Shown one piece after another: positions 1-8,502 of a stretch of DNA of 47,626 nt (within the stretch, counting starts at the first letter, position 1; every line of letters begins with the position of its first letter). The translations under genes were made by a program, and so were the position numbers. Source of the stretch: Anaeramoeba ignava (taxonomy: Eukaryota; Metamonada; Anaeramoebidae); contig JAPDFW010000050.1 of assembly GCA_028826165.1 (NCBI GenBank), positions 1-47,626 of the forward strand. The letters run 5' to 3'. The notes beneath the pieces were generated by a model. It worked only from the letters and a program-made list of their open reading frames with translations, searched no databases and was not told the DNA's origin.

Positions 1-1008
1 AAATTATCACTCAGTAATGTTGATTGAAGAATTTGATTTCGAACAAAATCAGTTAAAAGTGTATTCACAAGGTTATCGATTGTATAACGGGCTTGGAAAA
101 AAGACGAATATGAACATACTCTATGAATTTACTGAAATCAAATCACCTTTTATTTGAAAATGATGATATTTTGATTTTTCTGTTGGTCATGCTCATACTT
201 TGATTTTAACATCACAAGGAAAGATGATCGGTGGAAGAAGTAATTTTAGGCAATTAAATGCTGCAAAAAGCTAGATATAAATTAAGACCAATTCAAATCG
301 AACTTCCAAATTAAAATTTAATGAAGAAATTTCCAATTATCATCTTTCTTGTGGTTATGAAAATCTTTTTCTTTTTGTCATGGTTTTCTAGACTTGAAGA
401 AGACTGATAAAATTATTTAGAAGAAAAGAATTTTGTAATATTTCATTTAAAAACAGAAAATGGAGAAATAATTGAATCATAAATTATTGAAATATAGATT
501 AAAAGATTATAAAAATGAAATTGAAAAACTTCAAAATTATTTCAAAAATCAATTAAAGAATCTAATCAAATATTTGAAATGATTTATTCAAACAAGAAAA
601 GTAAATCAAAAATTATATTCAGAAATTAAAGAAATTATAAATTCAAATGAAAAATAGAAGAAACAATGAAAAGAATTTATTTAAATGAAAAATGAAAAGA
701 TTTTTATAATTGAAAGAAAAGAAAAACAATATAAATTTCATAAATTAATATTAATAATGAGAAGTGAATTATATCGAGGAATGTTTTTATCTGTTACAAA
801 TGATACTCAAAATAAAGTTACAGATTATATAGTGAATTAAGCAATGAATCATTTCAAATATTTGAATATTGGATTTATTCAAATCAAAAAAAAGGAATTC
901 AAATTACACAAGAAATAATTGATGAAATTAAAATTGAATTGATTATTTTCAATTAAATCAAACAAAACCAAATTTATTTTGATTTATTAATTAAAAATTT
1001 AATAATTA
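1..1008 (+). pseudogene. RCC1-BTB family copy 1, 3' part, frame-broken and cut by the window edge
   Basis: This stretch aligns by eye with codons from the last RCC1 repeats to the end of the BTB region of the intact copy at 6220-8007. It starts at the equivalent of HSIMLIE and ends with the family's Asn-rich tail. Frame is lost every 60-100 bases through single-base gains and losses and in-frame stops, so no reading frame longer than about 60 codons survives. Base substitutions are also clearly more numerous than in copies 2-4, which points to real divergence. Many of the indels lie in A or T runs, so part of the damage could be uncorrected sequencing error at a contig end. Family assignment is secure from motifs such as the remnant of RSELYRGMF; functional status is not. 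Confidence 0.75.
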
Positions 1009-1100
1009 AAATTAAAATCAAAAATCAAAATCAAAATTAAAATTATTAAAATTAAAATCAAAATTAAAATTAAAATTAAAATTAAAATTAAAATTAAAAT
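1009..1100. repeat. AAAATT/AAAATC hexamer array
   Basis: About 15 copies of an imperfect 6-bp unit (AAAATT with AAAATC variants) separate RCC1-BTB copies 1 and 2. The same unit follows copies 2, 4 and the tail of copy 3. Confidence 0.85.
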
Positions 1101-1125
1101 CATTTTTCATTTTTCTTTTTCAAAA
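1101..1125 (+). promoter_or_regulatory. Conserved T-rich leader before RCC1-BTB copy 2
   Basis: A CATTTTTC-type pyrimidine tract ends in CAAAA directly against ATGAATGA. The same arrangement stands before copies 3 and 4, the DnaJ gene and the right-edge copy. It is probably core promoter plus a very short 5' leader. The role is inferred from conservation and position only. Confidence 0.45.
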
Positions 1126-2927
1126 ATGAATGAAATTTTATTTTTCTTTGGAACCAATCACCAAAACTTATAAAAATGAACCAAATAAAATAAAAAAACC
1201 AATTCAATTTAAATTTGAAAATGAAAATGAAAATGAAAACAAATTAAACAAATTTCATTGTCAAATTTTTCAACAATTTTCCTTTAAAAATGGAAATGTA
1301 ATAGAATATTTAAATGAAAAATGGTTAAAACAAAATACTGAAAAATCAAATTGAAGAAAATATTCAAAAAGTAACTGTTGGTCTCAATGAAGTCTATTTT
1401 AACAATAGAAGGAAATGTATTTGCAAAAGGAGATGATATTAATCCAAAAAATCCAGATGAATTTATCAATATTTCATCATTAATTGAAGATACAAATGAT
1501 AGAATAATTAAAGATATTGTTTCTGGAGCTGATTCAATTTATTTATTAACTTCAAATCAAAATGTTTATGGAATTGGTTCAAATGAATATGGTCAACTTG
1601 GTTTTGATTCTGAAACACTTAATGAAACAAAAACCAATTTTAATGATGAAAAATGTTTCTAAAATATTTTCAGGAAAATTCAAGTTCATTTTTCTTTTAA
1701 ATTCAAATCAAGAATTATTTGGATGGGATATAATAGATGGTCAACTTGGATTAGGAGAATCAATAAGAAAGAAAAAATCAAAAATTAACCAAAATCCAAA
1801 ATATTCCAAAAGGTGAAATAATTGATATTCAATGTGGAGATCAACATTCAATAATGTTGATTGAAGATGAAAATCAAAATGAAAATCCAAAAAGAAAACT
1901 TTATTCATGTGGAGATTATGAATATAATGGACTTGGCAAAAACGAAAATACTTATGAATTTACTGAAATCAAATCATCTTTATTTGAAAATGATGATAAT
2001 ATTCTTGATTTTTCTGTTGGAAGACTTCATACTTTAATTTTAACTTCTAATTCAAAATTAATTGGATTTGGAGAGAATTTATTTGGTCAATTAGGAACTG
2101 GAAATACAAAAGATCAAAGAATTCCAATTCAAATTGAACTTTCTGAATTAAGATTTAATGAAAATATTTCTAATTATCATATTTCTTGTGGTGATGATAA
2201 TTCATTTCTTTATTATTCTCCTCCTTCTTTTTCCAATCTTGAAGAAGATTTGATAAAACTATTTAGAAGAAAAGAATTTTGTAATATTTCATTTAAAACA
2301 GAAAATGGAGAAATAATTGAAGCTCATAAATTAATATTGAAATATAGATTAAATCAAAATCAAAATCAAAATGAAAAACTTCAAGAAATTATTTCAAAAA
2401 AATCAATTAAAGAATCAAATCAAATATTTGAAATGATTTATTCAAACAATTCCAAAATAAATCCAAAATTATATTCCGAAATCAAAGAAATTATAAATTT
2501 AAATGAAAAAATTGAAGAAACAATGAAAAGAATTTATTTAAATGAAAATGAAAATGAAAATGAAAATGGAAAAGATTTTATTATCGAAAGAAAAGAAAAA
2601 CAATATAAATTTCCTAAATTAATATTAATAATGAGAAGTGAATTATATCGAGGAATGTTTTTATCTGTAACTGAAGATACTTCTAATAAAGTTACAGATT
2701 ATAGTGAATTAAGTAATAAATCATTTCAAATATTTGAATATTGGATTTATTCAAATCAAATTAAAGATGAAATTAAAATTACACAAGAAATAATTGATGA
2801 AATTCAAATTGGAATTGATTATTTTCAATTAAATCAAACAAATCCAAATTTATTAGATTTATTAATTAAGAAATTTAATAATCAAAATCAAAATCAAAAA
2901 AAGAAAGAAAAATGTTTAATTTTTTAA
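1126..2927 (+). pseudogene. RCC1-BTB family copy 2: 5' half frame-broken, 3' half open, ends in a CAAX box
   Basis: This is an RCC1 beta-propeller plus BTB protein gene. The start at 1126 gives MNEILFF and then loses frame. At least six indels are needed to follow the copy 4 protein up to about 1850. From about 1800 to 2927 the frame is fully open: RCC1 repeats with CGDYEYNGLG and GFGENLFGQLGTG, a first BTB-like half (FCNISFKTENGEIIEAHKLI), and a second BTB (KFPKLILIMRSELYRGMF). Unlike its siblings it ends in KKKEKCLIF, a basic stretch plus a CaaX prenylation motif. Several breaks are one-base differences in homopolymers, so either a recent pseudogene or assembly error is possible. If the 5' breaks are errors, the product would be a membrane-anchored RCC1-BTB protein of about 595 aa. 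Confidence 0.7.
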
Positions 2928-2930
2928 AAA

Positions 2931-2982
2931 AGAAATTATTGATGAAATTCAAATTGGAATTAATTATTTTCAAATAAATTAA
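2931..2982 (+). repeat. Duplicated 3'-tail fragment of an RCC1-BTB gene
   Basis: Just after the CLIF stop of copy 2 lies a second short version of the normal family tail, reading EIIDEIQIGINYFQIN then TAA. It repeats sequence found about 140 bases upstream inside copy 2. This looks like a recombination scar: the CAAX-bearing end seems to have been placed ahead of the original end. Confidence 0.7.
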
Positions 2983-3024
2983 AATCAAAATCAAAATTAA
3001 AATTAAAATTAAAATCAAAATCCA
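2983..3024. repeat. AAAATC/AAAATT hexamer array
   Basis: Short run of the same 6-bp unit seen after the other RCC1-BTB copies, followed by a T-rich leader before the GTPase gene. Confidence 0.8.
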
Positions 3025-3066
3025 AAAAAATTTTTTTTCATTTTTCCATTTTGAATAATCAAAACG

Positions 3067-4278
3067 ATGTTGTTAAGGAGAGACACACCAGTAGTAAAGT
3101 GTGTTCTTGTTGGTGATTCCAAAGTTGGACAAAATGAGATTTTAATAAGTTATCTTGAAAAAAAATATCCAGAAGGATACATTCAAACAGTTTTTGAGAA
3201 TTTTTCTGTGAAATTAAATGTTGATAATGAAGAAATTGAGTTGTCCCTATTTCAAACATCAGGATTAGAAGAATATGATAGTTTAAGGCCTTTATCTTAT
3301 CCAAATTCGAGTGTAGTTTTGATGTTTTTTTCGATTGATAATCATTCCTCATATACTAATATTGTCACTAAATGGGCAGGTGAAATGAGGCATTATATTG
3401 AAGGTGTTCCAGTTATTCTTGTTGGAAATCGAGTGGAATTAAGAGATGATCTAGAAATGATCAAGGATTTGAAACAAAGAGGAACTCATCTAATAAGTCA
3501 TGAAGAGGGACTTGAACTGGCAAAAAAAATAAAAGCAGTTAAATATTTGGAATGTTCTCCCCAAACCCAAAAAGGTATCAAAACAATTTTTGATCAAGCT
3601 GTTCGAGTTGGTTTGAATTACCAAAAATCACAAAAAATAGTTTATTCCAAAAAAGAAAAAAAGCAAAAAATAAAAGAAGAAAAACAAAAAATAAAAGAAG
3701 AATCGCAAGATTTTAAAATCAAATGTGTTGTTGTTGGTGATGATAACTCTCAAAGAACCGAAATGTTATATAATTTTAAAGTGGATGAATTTTCAGATCA
3801 AGAAATTCCAGAAATTTGTGAGAATTTTGTTGTTGAAATTGAATCCCAAGAAAGAATATATGTTTTGAATATATTTGATACAACAGGAAAAGAAGAATAT
3901 GAAGAATTCAGAAAGTTCACTTATCCTGACACTCATTTTGTTTTAATTTGTTTTTCAATTATAAACTCCATTTCTTTCGACAGTGTTATTTCTAAATGGG
4001 TTCCTGAAATTAAAAAGAATTGCCCTCATGTTCCATTTATTCTTGTTGGAAATCAAAATGAATTGAGAAATGATCCTCAAATTACCAAAATTATAGAAGA
4101 AAAAGGTTTAAAAATTATTACTTATCAACAAGGACTTGAACTAGCAAAAAAAATTCAAGCAATCAACTATTTGGAATGTTCTTCAAGAAATAAGAAGGAT
4201 TTGAAAGCAATTTTTGATGAAATTGTGCAATATTTTAATAATTTAAAATCAAAAAAACAAAAATGTTCTATTTTTTGA
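3067..4278 (+). CDS. Tandem double Rho-type pseudo-GTPase with C-terminal CAAX box
   Basis: A single-exon gene for 403 aa. It holds two complete Rho/Ras-fold domains (residues about 9-190 and 216-395) joined by a Lys/Glu/Gln-rich linker, probably a charged helix. Domain 1 keeps a Rho-like switch I (YIQTVFENF) but its P-loop reads GDSKVGQN, so the phosphate-binding Lys and Ser/Thr are Gln and Asn. Switch II is QTSGLE (Asp and catalytic Gln lost) and the guanine motif is NRVE. Domain 2 has GDDNSQRT, lacks the switch I Thr, has DTTGKE, and has NQNE. The protein ends in KKQKCSIF, a basic patch plus CaaX box whose final Phe usually favours geranylgeranylation. Rho-family homology is clear; loss of normal GTP hydrolysis is inferred from the motif changes. 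It lies between RCC1-BTB copies 2 and 3 with only a 31-base gap downstream. The likely role is a membrane-bound scaffold in Rho-type signalling. Confidence 0.9.
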   Translation: MLLRRDTPVVKCVLVGDSKVGQNEILISYLEKKYPEGYIQTVFENFSVKLNVDNEEIELSLFQTSGLEEYDSLRPLSYPNSSVVLMFFSIDNHSSYTNIVTKWAGEMRHYIEGVPVILVGNRVELRDDLEMIKDLKQRGTHLISHEEGLELAKKIKAVKYLECSPQTQKGIKTIFDQAVRVGLNYQKSQKIVYSKKEKKQKIKEEKQKIKEESQDFKIKCVVVGDDNSQRTEMLYNFKVDEFSDQEIPEICENFVVEIESQERIYVLNIFDTTGKEEYEEFRKFTYPDTHFVLICFSIINSISFDSVISKWVPEIKKNCPHVPFILVGNQNELRNDPQITKIIEEKGLKIITYQQGLELAKKIQAINYLECSSRNKKDLKAIFDEIVQYFNNLKSKKQKCSIF

Positions 4279-4280
4279 AA

Positions 4281-4309
4281 TTTCATTTTTATTTTTTTTC
4301 TTTTCAAAA
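4281..4309 (+). promoter_or_regulatory. Conserved T-rich leader before RCC1-BTB copy 3
   Basis: TTTCATTTTTATTTTTTTTC followed by TTTTCAAAA abuts ATGAATGA. It matches the leaders at 1101 and 6191. It begins only two bases after the GTPase stop codon, so the spacer is extremely compact. Confidence 0.45.
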
Positions 4310-6093
4310 ATGAATGAAATTATATTTTTTGGTTCAAATGAATATCCAAAACTTATTAAAAATGAACCAAATAAAATAACAAAACCAATTCAATTTAAAT
4401 TTGAAAATGAAAATGAAAATGAAAATGAAAATGAAAAACAAATTAAACAAATTTCATCAGGAGATTTTTCAACAATTTTCCTTTTTAAAAATGGAAAAGC
4501 AATAGAATATTTAAATGAAAAATGGTTAAAACAAAATCCTTCAAAAATCCAAATTGAAGAAAATATTCAAAAAGTAACTGTTGGTTATCTCAATGAAGCT
4601 ATTTTAACAATAGAAGGAAATGTATTTGCAAAAGGAGATGATATTAATCCAAAAAATCCGATGAATTTATCAATATTTCATCATTAATTGAAGATAAAAA
4701 TGATAGAATAATTGAAGATATTGTTTCTGGAGCTGATTCAATTTATCTATTAACTTCAAATCAAAATGTTTATGGAATTGGTTCAAATCATAATGGTCAA
4801 CTTGGTTTTGATTCTGAAACACTTAAAAAAACAGAAAAACCAATTTTAATGATGAAAAATGTTTCTAAAATATTTTCAGGAAATACTTCAAGTTCATTTT
4901 TTCTTTTAAATTCAAATCAAGAATTATTTGGATGCGGATATAATGGATTTGGTCAACTTGGATTAGGAGAATCAATAAGAAAAGAAGTATATATCAAAAA
5001 ATTAACCAAAATCCAAAATATTCCAAAAAGTAAAATAATTGATATTCAATCTGGAGAATATCATTCAATAATGTTGATTGAAGATGAAAATCAAAATGAA
5101 AATCCAAAAAGAAAACTTTATTCATGTGGAGATTATGAATATAATGGACTTGGCAAAAATGAGAAAACTTATGAATTTACTGAAATCAAATCATCTTTAT
5201 TTGAAAATGATGATAATATTCTTGATTTTTCTGTTGGAAGACTTCATACTTTTATTTTAACTTCCAATTCAAAATTAATTGGATTTGGAGAAAATTTATT
5301 TGGTCAATTAGGAACTGGAAATACAAAAGATCAAAGAATTCCAATTCAAATTGAACTTCCTAAATTAAGATTTAATGAAAATATTTCTAATTATCATATT
5401 TCTTGTGGATTTTACAGATCATTTCTTTATTATTCTCCTCCTTCTTTTTCCAATCTTGAAGAAGATTTGATAAAACTATTTAAAAGAAAAGAATTTTGTG
5501 ATATTTCATTTAAAACCAAAAATGGAGAAATAATTGAAGCTCATAAATTAATATTGAAATATAGATTAAATCAAAATCAAAATGAAATTGAAAAACTTAA
5601 AGAAATTATTTCAAAAAAATCAATTAAAGAATCAAATCAAATATTTGAAATGATTTATTCAAACAGAATTATAAATCCAAAATTATATTCTGAAATTAAA
5701 GAAATTATAAATTTAAATGAAAAAATAGAAGAAACAATGAAAAGAATTTATTTAAATGAAAATAAAAATGAAAAAGATTTTATTATTGAAAGAAAAGAAA
5801 AACAATATAAATTTCCAAAATTAATATTAATAATGAGAAGTGAATTATATCGAGGAATGTTTTTATCTGTAACTGAAGATACTTCTAATAAAGTTACAGA
5901 TTATAGTGAATTAAGTAATAATTCATTTCAAATATTAGAATATTGGATTTATTCAAATCAAATTAAAAAAGGAATTGAAATTACACAAGAAATCATTAAT
6001 GAAATTAAAATTGGAATTGATTATTTTCAATTAAATCAAACAAATCCAAATTTATTTGATTTATTAATTAATAAATTTAATAATCAAAATTAA
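4310..6093 (+). pseudogene. RCC1-BTB family copy 3 with a single one-base frameshift
   Basis: The start at 4310 gives MNEIIFFGSNEYPKLIKNEP and follows copy 4 until codon ~117. There one base is missing between 4659 and 4660: AATCCGATGAA here, AATCCAGATGAA in copy 2. After the shift the frame is open to TAA at 6093 with no other defect. A repaired product would be about 594 aa: an RCC1 propeller, then a BTB-like half (FCDISFKTKNGEIIEAHKLI), then a full BTB (RSELYRGMFLSVTEDTSNKV). The tail is NKFNNQN with no CAAX. RCC1-BTB proteins usually act as adaptors, for example for Cul3 ligases. It could be a functional gene with one sequencing error or a very young pseudogene. Confidence 0.75.
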
Positions 6094-6184
6094 AATTAAA
6101 ATTTAAAATTAAAATTAAAATTAAAATCAAAATCAAAAATTAAAATCAAAATCAAAATCAAAATTAAAATTAAAATTAAAATTC
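6091..6184. repeat. AAAATT/AAAATC hexamer array
   Basis: The 6-bp array begins at the stop codon of copy 3. That TAA is itself formed by the repeat, where AATCAA has become AATTAA. Confidence 0.85.
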
Positions 6185-6190
6185 CAAAAA

Positions 6191-6219
6191 TCATTTTTTC
6201 ATTTTTTTTCTTTTCAAAA
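6191..6219 (+). promoter_or_regulatory. Conserved T-rich leader before RCC1-BTB copy 4
   Basis: TCATTTTTTCATTTTTTTTC plus TTTTCAAAA lies directly against ATGAATGA, nearly identical to the leader of copy 3. Promoter/leader role is inferred. Confidence 0.45.
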
Positions 6220-8007
6220 ATGAATGATTGTTTATTTTTTGGTTGGAATCAATCACCAAAACTTATAAAAAATGAACCAGATAAAATAACAAAACCAATT
6301 CAATTTAAATTTGAAAATGAAAATGAAAATGAAAATGAAAATGAAAAACAAATTAAACAAATTTCATCAGGAGATTTTTCAACAATTTTCCTTTTTAAAA
6401 ATGGAAAAGCAATAGAATACTTAAATGAAAATGATTCAAATCAAAATCCTTCAAAAATCCAAATTGAAGAAAATATTCAAAAAGTAACTGTTGGTAATGA
6501 AAGTCAAGCTATTTTAACAATAGAAGGAAATGTATTTGCAAAAGGAGATGATATTAATCCAAAAAATCCAAAAGAATTTATCAATATTTCATCATTAATT
6601 GAAGATACAAATGATAGAATAATTGAGGATATTGTTTCTGGAGATAATTCAATTTACTTATTAACTTCAAATCAAAATGCTTATGTAATTGGTTCAAATG
6701 ATAATGGTCAACTTGGTTTTGATTCTGAAACACTTAAAAAAACAGAAAAACCAATTTTAATAATGAAAAATGTTTCTAAAATATTTTCAGGAAATTGTTC
6801 ATTATCATTTTTTCTTTTAAATTCAAATCAAGAATTATTTGGATGCGGATATAATTCATTTGGACAACTTGGATTAGGAGAATCAAGAAAAGAAACAAAA
6901 ATCCAAAAATTAACCAAAATCCAAAATATTCCAAAAGGTGAAATAATTGATATTCAATGTGGATTTAATCATTCAATAATGTTAATTGAAGAAGAAGATG
7001 AAAATGAAAATTCAAAAAGAAAACTTTATTCATGTGGAGATTATGAATGTAATGGACTTGGCAAAAATCAAAATACTTATGAATTTACTGAAATCAAATC
7101 ATCTTTATTTGAAAATAATAATATTCTTGACATTTCTGTTGGAAGTTCTCATACTTTGATTTTAACTTCTAATTCAAAAATGATAGTATTTGGAAGTAAC
7201 TATTATGGTCAATTAGGAACTGGAAATACAAAATATCATAAAGTGCCAATTCAAATTGAACTTTCTGAATTAAGATTTAATGAAAATATTTCTAATTATC
7301 ATATTTCTTGTGGATTTTACAGATCATTTCTTTATTATTCTCCTTCTTTTTTCAATCTTGAAGAAGATTTGATAAAATTATTTAGAAGAAAAGAATTTTG
7401 TGATATTTCATTTAAAACAGAAAATGGAGAAATAATTGAAGCTCATAAATTAATATTGAAATATAGATTAAATCAAAATCAAAATCAAATTGAAAAACTT
7501 AAAGAAATTATTTCAAAAAAATCAATTAAAGAATCAAATCAAATATTTGAAATGATTTATTCAAACAGAATATTAAATCCAAAATTATATTCTGAAATTA
7601 AAGAAATTATAAATTTCAATGAAAAAATTGAAGAAACAATGAAAAGAATTTATTTAAATGAAAATGAAAATGAAAAAGAAAAAGATTTTATAATTGAAAG
7701 AAAAGAAAAACAATATAAATTTCCAAAATTAATATTAATAATGAGAAGTGAATTATATCGAGGAATGTTTTTATCTGTAACAGAAGATAAATCTAATAAA
7801 GTTACAGATTATAGTGAATTAAGTAATAAATCATTTCAAATATTAGAATATTGGATTTATTCAAATCAAATTAAAGAAGAAATTCAAATTACACAAGAAA
7901 TAATTGACGAAATTCAAATTGGAATTGATTATTTTCAATTAAATCAAACATATCCAAATTTATTTGATTTATTAATTAATAAATTTAAAAATCAAAATCA
8001 AAATTAA
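6220..8007 (+). CDS. RCC1-repeat and tandem-BTB domain protein, intact family copy 4
   Basis: A single exon for 595 aa, the only undamaged complete copy here. Residues ~1-375 form RCC1-type blades recognisable from YVIGSNDNGQLGF, LFGCGYNSFGQLGLG, LYSCGDYECNGLG and VFGSNYYGQLGTGN. An ENENENEN run sits near residue 30. Residues ~383-420 look like the start of a BTB fold (FCDISFKTENGEIIEAHKLI), followed by a helical stretch ending in an Asn/Glu run. A second, fuller BTB (~500-590) contains KFPKLILIMRSELYRGMF and ILEYWIYSNQI. The tail NQNQN runs into a non-coding hexamer array. RCC1-BTB proteins are typically substrate adaptors or scaffolds; whether this one acts on any GTPase is not shown. Siblings lie at 1, 1126, 4310 and 46717. 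Confidence 0.92.
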   Translation: MNDCLFFGWNQSPKLIKNEPDKITKPIQFKFENENENENENEKQIKQISSGDFSTIFLFKNGKAIEYLNENDSNQNPSKIQIEENIQKVTVGNESQAILTIEGNVFAKGDDINPKNPKEFINISSLIEDTNDRIIEDIVSGDNSIYLLTSNQNAYVIGSNDNGQLGFDSETLKKTEKPILIMKNVSKIFSGNCSLSFFLLNSNQELFGCGYNSFGQLGLGESRKETKIQKLTKIQNIPKGEIIDIQCGFNHSIMLIEEEDENENSKRKLYSCGDYECNGLGKNQNTYEFTEIKSSLFENNNILDISVGSSHTLILTSNSKMIVFGSNYYGQLGTGNTKYHKVPIQIELSELRFNENISNYHISCGFYRSFLYYSPSFFNLEEDLIKLFRRKEFCDISFKTENGEIIEAHKLILKYRLNQNQNQIEKLKEIISKKSIKESNQIFEMIYSNRILNPKLYSEIKEIINFNEKIEETMKRIYLNENENEKEKDFIIERKEKQYKFPKLILIMRSELYRGMFLSVTEDKSNKVTDYSELSNKSFQILEYWIYSNQIKEEIQITQEIIDEIQIGIDYFQLNQTYPNLFDLLINKFKNQNQN

Positions 8008-8447
8008 AATCAAAATTAAAATCAAAATTAAAATTAAAATGAAAATTAAAATTAAAATCAAAATCAAAATTAAAATCAAAATTAAAATCAAAATTAAAAT
8101 TAAAATGAAAATTAAAATTAAAATTAAAATTAAAATTAAAATCAAAATTAAAATTAAAATTTGATAAAAAATTAAAATCAAAAATTAAAATTAAAATTAA
8201 AATTAAAATTAAAATTAAAATTAAAATTTAAATTAAAATTAAAATTAAAATTAAAATTAAAATTTAAATTAAAATTAAAATTAAAATTAAAATCAAATTC
8301 AAAATTTAAAATTAAAATTAAAATTAAAATTAAAATTAAAATTTGATAAAAAATTAAATTCAAAATCAAATTAAAATTAAAATTAAAATTAAAAATTAAA
8401 ATTAAAATTAAAATCAAAATTAAAATTAAAATTAAAATCAAATTCAA
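8005..8447. repeat. AAAATT-dominated hexamer array, ~440 bp
   Basis: About 70 imperfect copies of AAAATT/AAAATC with AAAATG variants fill the gap between RCC1-BTB copy 4 and the DnaJ gene. Reading frames of Ile-Leu or Phe-Asn that cross it are repeat shadows. Confidence 0.9.
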
Positions 8448-8449
8448 AA

Positions 8450-8502
8450 TTATTTTTCATTTTTCATTTTTCATTTTTCATTTTTTTCTTTTTCAAAAAT
8501 AA
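8450..8502 (+). promoter_or_regulatory. T-rich leader before the DnaJ gene
   Basis: Several tandem TTTTTCA units and TTTTTTTCTTTTTCAAAAATAA lead to ATGAAAATCC. This is the same leader as the RCC1-BTB copies with two extra bases before the ATG. It may have been shared by duplication, or it may simply be this organism's standard core promoter. Confidence 0.4.

Noticed and set aside
6093-8447. Reassigned TAA/TAG as glutamine, as in some diplomonads, which would extend RCC1-BTB tails through the arrays
   Set aside because: Beta-tubulin, DnaJ, RasGEF and RGS-DUF547 all end sensibly at TAA, and reading through would add implausible tails. No in-frame TAA or TAG is needed inside conserved domains.
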